Source of the DNA: Actinosynnema pretiosum
GTDB taxonomy: Bacteria; Actinomycetota; Actinomycetes; Mycobacteriales; Pseudonocardiaceae
Assembly: GCF_024171695.1 (NCBI RefSeq)
Contig: NZ_JAMTCF010000004.1
Span: forward strand, 186,001 to 250,000
Reading direction: 5' to 3'
Length of the DNA stretch: 64,000 bases
Shown here: in pieces, positions 9,113-16,426 of the stretch
Position numbering within the stretch: the stretch's first letter is position 1
Layout of the letters: each line of letters begins with the position of its first letter
Translations under genes and position numbers: made by a program
The notes under the pieces: model-generated
Databases searched by the model: none
What the model was told of the DNA's origin: nothing
Seen by the model: the letters and a program-made list of their open reading frames with translations, nothing else

Positions 9113-9856
9113 ATGCGGACTCTGATGCGCGTGGCGATGGCGCTGGCACTGCTGCTCACCGGCGTGGCGGTGGCGCCGCCCGCCGGGGCCGACCCGAGGA
9201 TCGTCGGCGGCGTGGTCGTGGACGCCCCGAACGCCTACCCGTGGGTGGTGGCGCTGGCCGACCCGGTCGGCAGGCAGTTCTGCGGCGGCGCGATCGTCAG
9301 CCAGTACCAGGTGGTGACCGCCGCGCACTGCGTCAACGGGCTCACCGGGCGCGACGTGCTGGTGGTGGCGGGCAGGCTGGACGTGACCAGGCCCGGAGGC
9401 ACGGTCCACCCGGTGTCCCAGGTGTACGTCCACTCCGCCTACCGGTCGGCCACCAGCGGCGCGGACATCGCGTACCTGCTGACGTCCACGCCGATGCCGT
9501 ACGAGCCGATCGCGCTGGCCAAGCCGTCCGAGACCGGGCTGTACCGGGCGGGCATCACCGGCACCGCGTTCGGGTGGGGCCGCACCTCGGAGAGCGGGTC
9601 CAGCTCGCCGGTGCTGCGGAAGGTGTCCGTGCCGCTCCAGACCAACGAGGTGTGCGCCGCCGCGTACCCCGGCTACTACCAGTCGTCGTCGATGTTCTGC
9701 GCCGGGCTGCCGAACGGCGGCAAGGACGCCTGCCAGGGTGACTCGGGCGGGCCGTTCGTCATCGCGGGCAGGCTCGCCGGGCTGGTGTCCTGGGGCGTCG
9801 GCTGCGCCCGGCCGGAGTACCCCGGCGTGTACACCCGCGTCGGCGTCTACACCTGA
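9113..9856 (+). CDS. Secreted trypsin-like serine protease 2 (S1 family), short C terminus
   Basis: 247 residues with signal peptide (MRTLMRVAMALALLLTG...PPAGA) then DPRIVGG, the canonical activation end. Triad: TAAHC, ADIAYLL, QGDSGGP; DACQGDSGGP gives an Asp in the S1 pocket. It ends GVYTRVGVYT, stopping where paralogues continue into the C-terminal helix, so the last 8-10 residues of the fold appear to be missing. Whether this affects folding is unknown. It follows protease 1 by 83 nt and converges on the LysE gene with a 19-nt gap. Confidence 0.9.
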   Translation: MRTLMRVAMALALLLTGVAVAPPAGADPRIVGGVVVDAPNAYPWVVALADPVGRQFCGGAIVSQYQVVTAAHCVNGLTGRDVLVVAGRLDVTRPGGTVHPVSQVYVHSAYRSATSGADIAYLLTSTPMPYEPIALAKPSETGLYRAGITGTAFGWGRTSESGSSSPVLRKVSVPLQTNEVCAAAYPGYYQSSSMFCAGLPNGGKDACQGDSGGPFVIAGRLAGLVSWGVGCARPEYPGVYTRVGVYT

Positions 9857-9875
9857 CGGCCGTGCGGGGCCGGGG

Positions 9876-10490
9876 TCAGATGACCAGGCCGACCGACATG
9901 GTGGCGAAGACCGCCGCGCACACCACGTCCAGCGCGGTGGTGACGCCCGGCCTGCGCAGCCTGCCGCCGACCGCCGACGCGGCCAGCACGATCGTGCCCT
10001 CCCACACGGCGGCCAGCGCCAGGAACACCACCGCGAGCAGCGCGAGCTGCGGGGTGGGGTCGCCGGAGCCGATGAACTGCGGCAGGAACGCCAGGGAGAA
10101 CAGCAGCATCTTCGGGTTGGTGATGTTGGTCAGGAAGCCGCGCCGGAACGGCCGGTCCGCGACGACCTCGCCCTCCTCGGGGACCCGGCCCCGGTTGCGC
10201 ACCAGGTCGCGGGTGATCGACAGCGCCAGGTACAGCAGGTAGGCCGCGCCGATCCAGCGCAGCGCGGTCAGCGCGGGCGGGAAGCCCGCGATCACCACGC
10301 CGAGGCCCGAGATCACGACCGCGACCTGGATGGCGGCGGCGGTGTGGATGCCCGCCAGCGCCAGCAGGCCCGCGCGGGTGCCCGAGCGCATCGAGGTGCG
10401 CAGCAGGAGGAAGGAGTCCACGCCGGGGGTGAGCACCACGACCGCGCAGGCGATCAGGAACGCGGGCAGCGTGGTCAGGTCGAACTGCAA
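9876..10490 (-). CDS. LysE/RhtB family amino-acid exporter
   Basis: About 204 residues with five or six hydrophobic helices. Family marks include VVVLTPGVDSFLLLRTSMRSG near the N terminus, YLLYLALSITRD, and the conserved FLTNITNPKMLLFSLAFLPQFI. Members export amino acids or small polar metabolites across the membrane; the substrate is not predictable here. The start used is TTG 10490, which has GAGGGGG 8 nt upstream and gives the usual family N terminus; an ATG at 10538 would add 16 atypical residues. It is oppositely oriented among three + strand protease genes. Confidence 0.87.
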   Translation of the reverse strand: MQFDLTTLPAFLIACAVVVLTPGVDSFLLLRTSMRSGTRAGLLALAGIHTAAAIQVAVVISGLGVVIAGFPPALTALRWIGAAYLLYLALSITRDLVRNRGRVPEEGEVVADRPFRRGFLTNITNPKMLLFSLAFLPQFIGSGDPTPQLALLAVVFLALAAVWEGTIVLAASAVGGRLRRPGVTTALDVVCAAVFATMSVGLVI

Positions 10491-10572
10491 CGGAGGTACC
10501 CCCTCATGGTCCGGACAGACAGCGGTGACGCAGGACACAGACCGTGGATTTTTCGGAACTACGGCATCTTAA

Positions 10573-10587
10573 CAGGAAAATATCCTG
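10573..10587. promoter_or_regulatory. Inverted repeat CAGGA-N5-TCCTG
   Basis: A perfect 5-bp dyad around an A/T-only centre in an unusually AT-rich patch between the divergent LysE and protease 3 genes. It lies just upstream of a predicted promoter for protease 3. Regulator unknown. Confidence 0.4.
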
Positions 10588-10589
10588 AC

Positions 10590-10619
10590 TTGATGTGATC
10601 TTGGCGGTGCGGCTACGGT
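10590..10619 (+). promoter_or_regulatory. Candidate housekeeping promoter for protease 3
   Basis: TTGATG and TACGGT are separated by 18 nt, close to the actinobacterial major-sigma consensus TTGACN/TANNNT. The predicted transcript would start about 32 nt before the ATG at 10658. Confidence 0.45.
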
Positions 10620-10657
10620 GAGTCGCCACTCGGCTACCCGTCGTAAAGAGGTGCTCC

Positions 10658-11407
10658 ATGCGCATCAGCGCCCGCTTAGTCGCCGCCCTCGCCCTGGTCG
10701 CGGTCCAGCTCGCCTCCCAGCTCGTCTCCGCGCCCGCCGCGCTCGCCGTCGTCGGGGGCTCGGTCGCCGCGCGCGCCCCGTGGGTGGCCGCCCTGCTCGA
10801 CGCGCGCGGCTCCCAGTTCTGCGGTGGCGCGCTCATCGCCCCCGACCGGGTCGTCACCGCCGCCCACTGCACCCAGGAGCGCGGCCTGCTCGGACCTCGG
10901 GACCGGGCGCCCCGGCAGATCACCGTGGTGCTCGACCGGCACGACCTGCGGGCGAGGAGCGGGGTGCGGGTCGGGGTGTCCGGGATCTGGCGGCACCCGG
11001 CGTTCACCGACGTGGGCAGGGGCGACGACGTGGCCGTGCTCCAGCTCGACGGCCCGGTCGCGTTCGAGCCGGTGCGGGTCGGCGACGCGGTCGCGGGCCG
11101 CACCGGCACCGTCTACGGCTGGGGCCGCACCGCCGAGAGCGGCCCGGTGTCCTCGGTGCTGCGCCAGGTCGACGTGCCGATCCGCGACCACCACCAGTGC
11201 GCCGCCGCGCTCGCCGGCTACCGGGCCGACGCGATGCTGTGCGCGGGCTACCCGGACGGCGGCAGGGACGCCTGCACGGGCGACTCCGGCGGCCCGCTGG
11301 TGTCCGACGGCCTGCTCGTCGGCGTCGTCTCGTACGGCCGGGGCTGCGCCCGCGCGGGCCAACCCGGCGCCTACACCCGCCTGAGCCACTACCGCGACCG
11401 CCTGTGA
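10658..11407 (+). CDS. Secreted trypsin-like serine protease 3 (S1 family)
   Basis: 249 residues. A long Ala-rich signal peptide runs to about residue 30 (SAPAALA) and is followed directly by VVGGS, so signal cleavage could itself expose the active N terminus. Triad: TAAHC, DDVAVLQL, TGDSGGP. DACTGDSGGP keeps the pocket Asp. The 80s loop (ERGLLGPRDRAPRQ) is longer than in its paralogues. It ends LSHYRDRL, a complete C-terminal helix region. Third of the local S1 set; role presumably extracellular protein breakdown or processing of secreted proteins. Confidence 0.92.
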   Translation: MRISARLVAALALVAVQLASQLVSAPAALAVVGGSVAARAPWVAALLDARGSQFCGGALIAPDRVVTAAHCTQERGLLGPRDRAPRQITVVLDRHDLRARSGVRVGVSGIWRHPAFTDVGRGDDVAVLQLDGPVAFEPVRVGDAVAGRTGTVYGWGRTAESGPVSSVLRQVDVPIRDHHQCAAALAGYRADAMLCAGYPDGGRDACTGDSGGPLVSDGLLVGVVSYGRGCARAGQPGAYTRLSHYRDRL

Positions 11408-11770
11408 CCCCACCGGCCGCGGCGGCGCGGGGGAGCCGTCGCGGCCGGTGGGCGCCGCTGCGCCCGGCGTCGCGCTGTGTCCATGCCGCGCCGCCCTGCC
11501 TTGCCCCGCCCCGCTGTGCCTGCGCCGCCCTGCCTTGCCCCGCCGCGTCCTGCCTCGCCCCCCGCCCCCGCCGTGCGCCCGCGCCGCCCCGCCGCGCCCT
11601 GTGCTGCGCCCGCGCAGCCCGACCCAGCCGCGTGCCGTGCCCCGTCGCCCCCGCGCCGTCCTGCCCCGCCCCGCGCCCGCCGCGCGTGCCCGCCCTGCCC
11701 CGCGTCCCGCCGCCGTGACCGGGATCGCCGTTCGCCGCCCGAACGACCGCTCCCGTGCTACCAATTCAGG
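11408..11770 (+). other. C-rich intergenic stretch without a gene
   Basis: The + strand is strongly cytosine-rich and guanine-poor, built of irregular CCGCCCTGCC/CCCCGCC-like words. No start with codon bias or family signature was found in any frame. A transcript running out of protease 3 would be C-rich and weakly structured, which resembles a Rho-loading region; this is inference. Confidence 0.5.
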
Positions 11771-12223
11771 GTGACGCAACACCACCCGGCGACCCTGCGC
11801 AGGCAGTGGGCGGCCGACCTCACCGCGACCCAGCTCTACGCGCTGCTCAAGCTGCGCGTCGACGTCTTCGTCGTCGAGCAGAACTGCCCGTACCCCGAGC
11901 TGGACGGCCGCGACCTCGAACCAGGCACCCGGCACCTGTGGCTGGAGGAGGACGGCGAGCCGCAGGCCTACCTGCGGTTGCTGGAGGAGCCCGGCGGCGG
12001 GTTCCGGGTCGGGCGGGTCGTCACCGCGCGGGCCGCGCGCGGCAAGGGCTTCAGCCGCCGCCTGATGGTCGCGGCGCTGGCCGAGATCGGCGACGCCGAG
12101 GCCGTGCTCGACGGGCAGACCTACGTCGTGGACTTCTACGCCTCGTTCGGGTTCGTCCCCGAGGGCGAGGAGTTCATCGAGGACGGGATCCCGCACCTGC
12201 GGATGCGCCGGTCTCCGCGATGA
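11771..12223 (+). CDS. elaA: GNAT acetyltransferase, ElaA family
   Basis: 150 residues. The N-terminal half has the ElaA signature LYALLKLRVDVFVVEQNCPYPELDGRD, and the acetyl-CoA binding region is VGRVVTARAARGKGFSRRLM. The C-terminal part (YVVDFYASFGFVPEGEEFIEDGIPH) is also typical. Substrate unknown for the family. GTG at 11771 is chosen because upstream sequence is non-coding C-rich. The 3' end overlaps convergent bioF by 50 nt, so both coding sequences share that stretch on opposite strands. In M. tuberculosis an ElaA-like gene (Rv2851c) also neighbours the cob cluster. Confidence 0.88.
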   Translation: MTQHHPATLRRQWAADLTATQLYALLKLRVDVFVVEQNCPYPELDGRDLEPGTRHLWLEEDGEPQAYLRLLEEPGGGFRVGRVVTARAARGKGFSRRLMVAALAEIGDAEAVLDGQTYVVDFYASFGFVPEGEEFIEDGIPHLRMRRSPR

Positions 12224-13352
12224 CCTCGACCGCGCGCGCCACGTCCGCCTCGGACAGGTCGGCGCGCGCGGTCAACCGCAGCCGCGACACCTGGTCCGGC
12301 ACCGACGGCGGCCGGAAGCAGCCGACCAGCACGCCGCGCTCCCGGCACGCCTCCGCCCACGCCACCGCGACCTCCGGCGACGGCGCGAGCACCGACACCA
12401 CCGCCGCGCTCGGCTCGCTCGCCCGGAACCCCCGCTCCCGCAACCGCTCCGACAGCTGACGCGCGACCTCGCGCACCCGCTCCGGCCGTCCCGGCTCCTC
12501 CTTGAGCGCCTTCAGCGCCGCCAGCGCCGCCGCCGCGCTGCCCGGCGCGAGACCGGTGTCGAAGATGAACGTGCGCGCGGTGTCCACCAGGTGCCGGATC
12601 ACCCGCCCCGGCCCGAGCACCGCGCCGCCCTGCGCGCCCAGCGCCTTCGACAGCGTCACCGTCGTCACCACGTCCGGCGACTTCGCCAGCCCGGCCGCGT
12701 GCACCGCGCCGCGCCCGCCGTCGCCGACCACGCCCAGCCCGTGCGCGTCGTCCACCACCAGCCCCGCGTCGTGCTCCCGGCACGCCGCCGCCAGCTCGCC
12801 CAGCGGCGCGGTGTCGCCGTCCACGGAGAACACCGAGTCGGTCACCACCAGCCCGCGCCGCTTGCCGCGCGTGGACAGCGCGCGCGTCACCTGCGGCAGG
12901 TCGCGGTGCCCGGCCACCACCACGTCCGCGCGCGAGAGCTTGCAGCCGTCGATCAGCGAGGCGTGGATGTTCTGGTCGGCCACGATCGCCGTGCCCGGCC
13001 CGGACAGGGCGGTCAGCGCGCCCAGGTTCGCCGCGTACCCGGAGGAGAACACCAGCGCCGCCTGCGCGCCGCAGAAGTTCGCCAGCTCGTACTCCAGCTC
13101 GGTGTGCAGCTCGGTGGAGCCGGTGACCAGCCGCGACCCGGTCGAGCCCGCGCCCCAGCGCATCGACGCCGCAGCCGCCGCGCCCACGACCCGCTTGTCC
13201 CTGGCGAGCCCGAGGTAGTCGTTGCCCGCGAGGTCGAGCGCCCCGCCGGTCGCCGCGCGGGGCCGCACCCGCCGGGTGAGCCCGGCCTTGGCCCTCGCCT
13301 CGGCCCGCGCGTCGATCCAGTCGAATACCGACTCCCCGGTGTGCTCCGTCAC
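12174..13352 (-). CDS. bioF: 8-amino-7-oxononanoate synthase
   Basis: 392 residues, a PLP enzyme of the alpha-oxoamine synthase family. It joins pimeloyl-ACP/CoA and alanine in biotin synthesis. Visible marks: LDLAGNDYLGLARD, GAGSTGSRLVTGST, the DDAHGLGVVG aspartate motif and the PLP lysine in TLSKALGAQGG. No other biotin gene is nearby, so assignment rests on sequence; another alpha-oxoamine synthase such as a KBL-like enzyme is less likely. The C-terminal tail (EVIAETGASAGAGSRPR) is encoded opposite the end of elaA. Divergent from the P450 gene with 38 nt between. Confidence 0.88.
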   Translation of the reverse strand: MTEHTGESVFDWIDARAEARAKAGLTRRVRPRAATGGALDLAGNDYLGLARDKRVVGAAAAASMRWGAGSTGSRLVTGSTELHTELEYELANFCGAQAALVFSSGYAANLGALTALSGPGTAIVADQNIHASLIDGCKLSRADVVVAGHRDLPQVTRALSTRGKRRGLVVTDSVFSVDGDTAPLGELAAACREHDAGLVVDDAHGLGVVGDGGRGAVHAAGLAKSPDVVTTVTLSKALGAQGGAVLGPGRVIRHLVDTARTFIFDTGLAPGSAAAALAALKALKEEPGRPERVREVARQLSERLRERGFRASEPSAAVVSVLAPSPEVAVAWAEACRERGVLVGCFRPPSVPDQVSRLRLTARADLSEADVARAVEVIAETGASAGAGSRPR

Positions 13353-13377
13353 GGGAGGAGTCTCGCACCACCGCCGC

Positions 13378-13383
13378 TACGGT
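13378..13383 (+). promoter_or_regulatory. -10 box TACGGT for a leaderless P450 mRNA
   Basis: TANNNT box ending 7 nt before the GTG at 13391 and no ribosome-binding site; transcription would begin at or next to the start codon. Confidence 0.5.
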
Positions 13384-13390
13384 CCGGAAC

Positions 13391-14548
13391 GTGGACCTCT
13401 TCGCGCCCCGGCGCGCCGACCTGCGCGACCGCCCGCCCGTCCACCGCGACGACCGCACCGGGTTGTGGCTGGTCAGCAGGCACCGGGACGTGCGGGCGGT
13501 GCTCGCGGACCAGCGGACCTACCGCCCGGACAACGCGCTCACCGCCGTCACCCCGATCCCGCCGGACGTGCTGCGGTCCCTGGCCCGCGCCCGCTTCGCC
13601 CTCCCGCCGACCCTGGCCAACAACGCCACCGCCACGCACCCCCGGCTGCGCCGCCTGGTCGCCCGCCACCTGACCCGGTCGCGGGTGGCCGCGCTGGAGC
13701 CGTTCGCGGTGGCGCGCGCGGCGTCCCGGTTGGACGCGCTCACCGGCCCCGAGGTCGACCTGCACCCGGCGCTGGCCCGCGACCTGCCCGCCGAGGTGCT
13801 GCTGGCCGCGCTCGGGCTGGACGACGTGGACGTGCCCGCGCTGAAGGCGTGGAGCGGGGCGGCGCTGGAGCTGTTCTGGGGCGACGTGCCCGCGCCGCGC
13901 CAGGCGGAGCTGGCCGGGGAGGCGTGCGAGTTCCACCGCTGGATCGCCGCCCGGATCGCCACCGCCACCGGCGACGGGCTGCTCGGGGCGCTGCGCGCGG
14001 AGGACGTGCCGCCGCGCGAGGCGACCGCGCTGTGCTTCTTCCTGCTGGTGGCCGGGCAGGAGACCACGACGCAGCTGCTCGCGTCCGCGTTCCACGCCCT
14101 GCTGCCGCGCGGCGACCTGTGGGCGCGGCTGGCCGAGCCGGGGTTCGCCGAGCGCTGCGTCGAGGAGGTGCTGCGCCGCGACCCGCCGGTCACCACCTGG
14201 CGGCGGGTGACCGCGCGGCCGGTGCGGCTGTCCGGGGTGGACCTGCCGGAGGGCGCGCACCTGCTGCTGATGCTCGCCGCGACCGGGTCCGACCCGGAGG
14301 TGTTCGCCGACCCGGAGCGGCTGTGCCCGGCGCGGCCCAACGCGGGCGCGCACCTGGCGTTCGGGCACGGCGCGCACTTCTGCCTCGGCGCGCCGCTGGC
14401 CAGGATGGAGGCCGCGGTGGTGCTGCGGGAGACCGCGCGCCGGTTCCCGCGCCTGCGCCTCGCGGACGCGGGGGAGCCACCGGTGCTGGGGCTGCTCTCG
14501 TTCCGCGCGCCGCTGGAGATCAGGGTGGTGCTGGGCGAGCGCGGCTGA
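13391..14548 (+). CDS. Cytochrome P450
   Basis: 385 residues, the usual size of a soluble bacterial P450. The oxygen-binding I helix is LLVAGQETTTQ (near residue 220), where Gln replaces the more common His or Tyr before ETT. EEVLRRDPP holds the ExxR pair. The heme loop FGHGAHFCLGAPLARME has the ligand Cys near residue 331. A monooxygenase needing separate ferredoxin and reductase partners, neither in this window. Substrate unknown. The start codon is supported by a -10 box 7 nt upstream. Converges on the TetR gene with a 3-nt gap. Confidence 0.93.
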   Translation: MDLFAPRRADLRDRPPVHRDDRTGLWLVSRHRDVRAVLADQRTYRPDNALTAVTPIPPDVLRSLARARFALPPTLANNATATHPRLRRLVARHLTRSRVAALEPFAVARAASRLDALTGPEVDLHPALARDLPAEVLLAALGLDDVDVPALKAWSGAALELFWGDVPAPRQAELAGEACEFHRWIAARIATATGDGLLGALRAEDVPPREATALCFFLLVAGQETTTQLLASAFHALLPRGDLWARLAEPGFAERCVEEVLRRDPPVTTWRRVTARPVRLSGVDLPEGAHLLLMLAATGSDPEVFADPERLCPARPNAGAHLAFGHGAHFCLGAPLARMEAAVVLRETARRFPRLRLADAGEPPVLGLLSFRAPLEIRVVLGERG

Positions 14549-14551
14549 GCC

Positions 14552-15196
14552 TCAGGGGCGCGGGCAGGTCCACAGCGCGCCGCCGTCGCCGACCGCCGCC
14601 CGCCCAGGGCCGCCACCGGTGAGGAACCGGGTCACCGCGTCGTCCACCAGCACGCCCGCGACCTCCCTGGCGACCATCTGCCCCTTCACCATGGCGGCGA
14701 GCCCGTGCACGGTCGCGAACATCAGCACCCCGATCCGCTCGGGGTCGCCCGCGTCCAGCTCGCCCCGCTCCTGCCCCTCGGCGAGCAGCTCCTCCAGCAG
14801 CCCCAGCGGCGCCTCGACGGCGGCGACGACCGCGTCCGCGCCCGGCCGGTGCTTGCCGGTGTACATCAGCTCCAGCAGCGCCGGGTCGTCCACCGCGAAC
14901 CGGAAGTAGGCGCGCGTGGCGGTGACCAGCCGGTCCCGGTAGTCCGCGCCCGCGCCCGCCACGGCGGTGCGCAGCTCGGCGTCCAACCGCTCGAACCCGG
15001 AGATCGCGAGCGCGTCGAGCAGGGCCTGCCGGTCGGGGAAGTGCCTGCGCGGCGCGGCGTGGCTGACCCCGACCTCCCTGGCCAGCTCGCGCAGCGAGAG
15101 CTGCTCGACGCCGTGCTCCCGCACGCTGCGCCCGGCGGCGTCGAGCAGCGCCTCGCGCAGCTTCCCGTGGTGGTAGGGGCGGTCGTCAACGGTCAC
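14552..15196 (-). CDS. TetR family regulator
   Basis: 214 residues. The N-terminal HTH is typical: ALLDAAGRSVREHGVEQLSLRELAREVGVS followed by APRRHFPDRQALLDALA. The C-terminal ligand-binding domain (YRDRLVTATRAYFRFAVDDPALLELMYTG) resembles TetR_C_33/WHG-like domains. It is divergent from an SDR gene, and two dyads resembling TetR operators lie between them, so it probably represses that gene and possibly itself. GTG 15196 is chosen because TAACCT lies 7 nt upstream with no leader. Ligand unknown. Confidence 0.9.
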   Translation of the reverse strand: MTVDDRPYHHGKLREALLDAAGRSVREHGVEQLSLRELAREVGVSHAAPRRHFPDRQALLDALAISGFERLDAELRTAVAGAGADYRDRLVTATRAYFRFAVDDPALLELMYTGKHRPGADAVVAAVEAPLGLLEELLAEGQERGELDAGDPERIGVLMFATVHGLAAMVKGQMVAREVAGVLVDDAVTRFLTGGGPGRAAVGDGGALWTCPRP

Positions 15197-15203
15197 GGGG
15201 ACC

Positions 15204-15209
15204 AGGTTA
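15204..15209 (-). promoter_or_regulatory. -10 box TAACCT for the TetR gene
   Basis: TANNNT box 7 nt before the GTG at 15196 on the minus strand; predicts a leaderless message. Confidence 0.5.
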
Positions 15210-15221
15210 ACGGGCTGCCTG

Positions 15222-15250
15222 TTGCCGAAAGTGTTGTCGGTGGCTACATT
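15222..15250 (+). promoter_or_regulatory. Promoter of the SDR gene (TTGCCG-N17-TACATT)
   Basis: The -35-like TTGCCG (15222-15227) and the -10 TACATT (15245-15250) have a 17-nt spacer, and the GTG start at 15258 is 7 nt further on. The first operator-like dyad covers the spacer and -10. Confidence 0.6.
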
Positions 15251-15268
15251 GTTGTCTGTGACTACATT
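15230..15268. promoter_or_regulatory. Twin TetR-operator-like dyads in an 18-bp tandem repeat
   Basis: Two adjacent 18-bp repeats (15233-15250 and 15251-15268) differ at only two positions. Each contains an imperfect dyad of the form GTTGTC-N3-GACTAC; the second site matches 7 of 9 arm positions. They cover the -10 box and the start codon of the SDR gene and abut the TetR promoter. Confidence 0.6.
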
Positions 15269-16151
15269 TTCCGCCTCGAACCTCCCCGACCTGACCGGTC
15301 GCACCGCCGTCGTCACCGGGGCCAACAGCGGCATCGGCCGCGTCGCCGCCCGCGTCCTCGCGGCCAGGGGGGCGCGAGTCGTGCTGGCCGTGCGCCGCGT
15401 CGACAAGGGGCGGGAAGCCGCCTCGACCATGCCCGGCAGCGTCGAGGTCCGCGAGTTGGACCTGGCCGACCTGGCCTCCGTCCGGGCGTTCGCCTCGGGC
15501 TTCGGCGACGAGGTCGACCTGCTGGTCAACAACGCGGGCATCATGATCCCGCCGCTGAACCGCACCGCCGACGGCTTCGAGTCCCAGTTCGGCACCAACC
15601 ACCTCGGCCACTTCGCGCTGACCAACCTGCTGCTGCCCCGGATCACCGGGCGCGTGGTCACCGTCTCCTCGGGCGCGCACCGGGCCGGGAAGATCGACTT
15701 CGCGGACCTGAACTGGGAGCGCAAGCCCTACAAGGCCATGGCCGCCTACGGCCAGTCCAAGCTGGCGAACCTGCTGTTCAGCGCCGAGCTCCAGCGCAGG
15801 CTCACCGCCGCGGGCTCCCCGGTGCTGGCCACCACCGCCCACCCCGGACTCGCCGCCACCAACCTGTTCCGCCCCCATGGCGAGAACGGCCCGCTGGACC
15901 GGATCGTCAACGCGGGCGTGCGCGCGGTCGGCCAGAGCGACGAGGGCGGAGCGCTGCCGACCCTGCACGCGGCGCTCGCGGACGTCCCCGGCAACTCGTT
16001 CTCCGGCCCCGGCGGGCTGCTCGGCAGGGGCGCGCCGAAGCTCGTCAGCCGCTCGAAGGCCGCGCAGGACGCGGACCTGGCGCGCAGGCTGTGGACGGCC
16101 TCCGAGGAGCTGACCGGCGTGACCTTCCCGCTGCCGCTGCCGACGGCGTAG
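15258..16151 (+). CDS. Short-chain dehydrogenase/reductase, retinol-dehydrogenase-like
   Basis: 297 residues. Rossmann motif TGANSGIGR near residue 20, structural NNAG (LLVNNAGIMIPP), catalytic Ser in VTVSSGAHRAG, and YGQSK with the Tyr/Lys pair. Architecture and the GTNHLGHFALTNLLLP stretch fit the RDH/WW-oxidoreductase-like subgroup. An NAD(P)H-dependent oxidoreductase of unknown substrate, probably controlled by the divergent TetR protein. GTG 15258 is preferred over earlier in-frame GTG/TTG codons because these lie inside the promoter and operator repeats and a -10 box sits 7 nt upstream. Confidence 0.9.
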   Translation: MTTFSASNLPDLTGRTAVVTGANSGIGRVAARVLAARGARVVLAVRRVDKGREAASTMPGSVEVRELDLADLASVRAFASGFGDEVDLLVNNAGIMIPPLNRTADGFESQFGTNHLGHFALTNLLLPRITGRVVTVSSGAHRAGKIDFADLNWERKPYKAMAAYGQSKLANLLFSAELQRRLTAAGSPVLATTAHPGLAATNLFRPHGENGPLDRIVNAGVRAVGQSDEGGALPTLHAALADVPGNSFSGPGGLLGRGAPKLVSRSKAAQDADLARRLWTASEELTGVTFPLPLPTA

Positions 16152-16244
16152 CGGCCGGTCGGGTGCGAGGGCCGCGCGCCGGGTGACGGGTGCGGCCAGG
16201 TGACGGGCCGCGCTGCGAGATCACCCACACCGGAGTCCGCGCGC

Positions 16245-16273
16245 TTGGCCCAGCCCGCGCGGGATGCGACGAT
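16245..16273 (+). promoter_or_regulatory. Candidate promoter for the cobalamin operon leader
   Basis: TTGGCC and GACGAT separated by 17 nt, directly upstream of the riboswitch. The -10 departs from TANNNT in its first base. Confidence 0.35.
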
Positions 16274-16375
16274 GCCCAGGCTGTAGCGAGGGGTGCGCGA
16301 GGAAGCCGGTGCGAATCCGGCGCGGTCCCGCCACTGTGACCGGCCTTGGAACCGGGAGTCAGGAACTCGACCCCC
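16272..16375 (+). ncRNA. Cobalamin riboswitch
   Basis: The conserved core GAGGAAGCCGGTGCGAATCC (16299-16318) and the B12 box GCCACTGT (16330-16337) are both present in the right order. They are followed by GGGAGTCAGGAACTC, the usual end of the aptamer. The leader lies about 50 nt ahead of the chelatase start. Adenosylcobalamin binding would switch off the downstream cob genes. Edges are approximate. Confidence 0.9.
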
Positions 16376-16426
16376 GATCGCTTGGACCGGACACGGGCGT
16401 GGACACCCGAGGAAGGACACCGCCGC

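Noticed and set aside
13391-16151. P450-TetR-SDR group as a natural-product biosynthetic cluster
   Set aside because: No polyketide, peptide or terpene synthase is nearby; the genes are unlinked by operon structure and each is common alone.
16299-16318. tRNA-like GTGCGAATCC string
   Set aside because: It belongs to the cobalamin riboswitch core; no acceptor stem or CCA end surrounds it, and no tRNA was found elsewhere.
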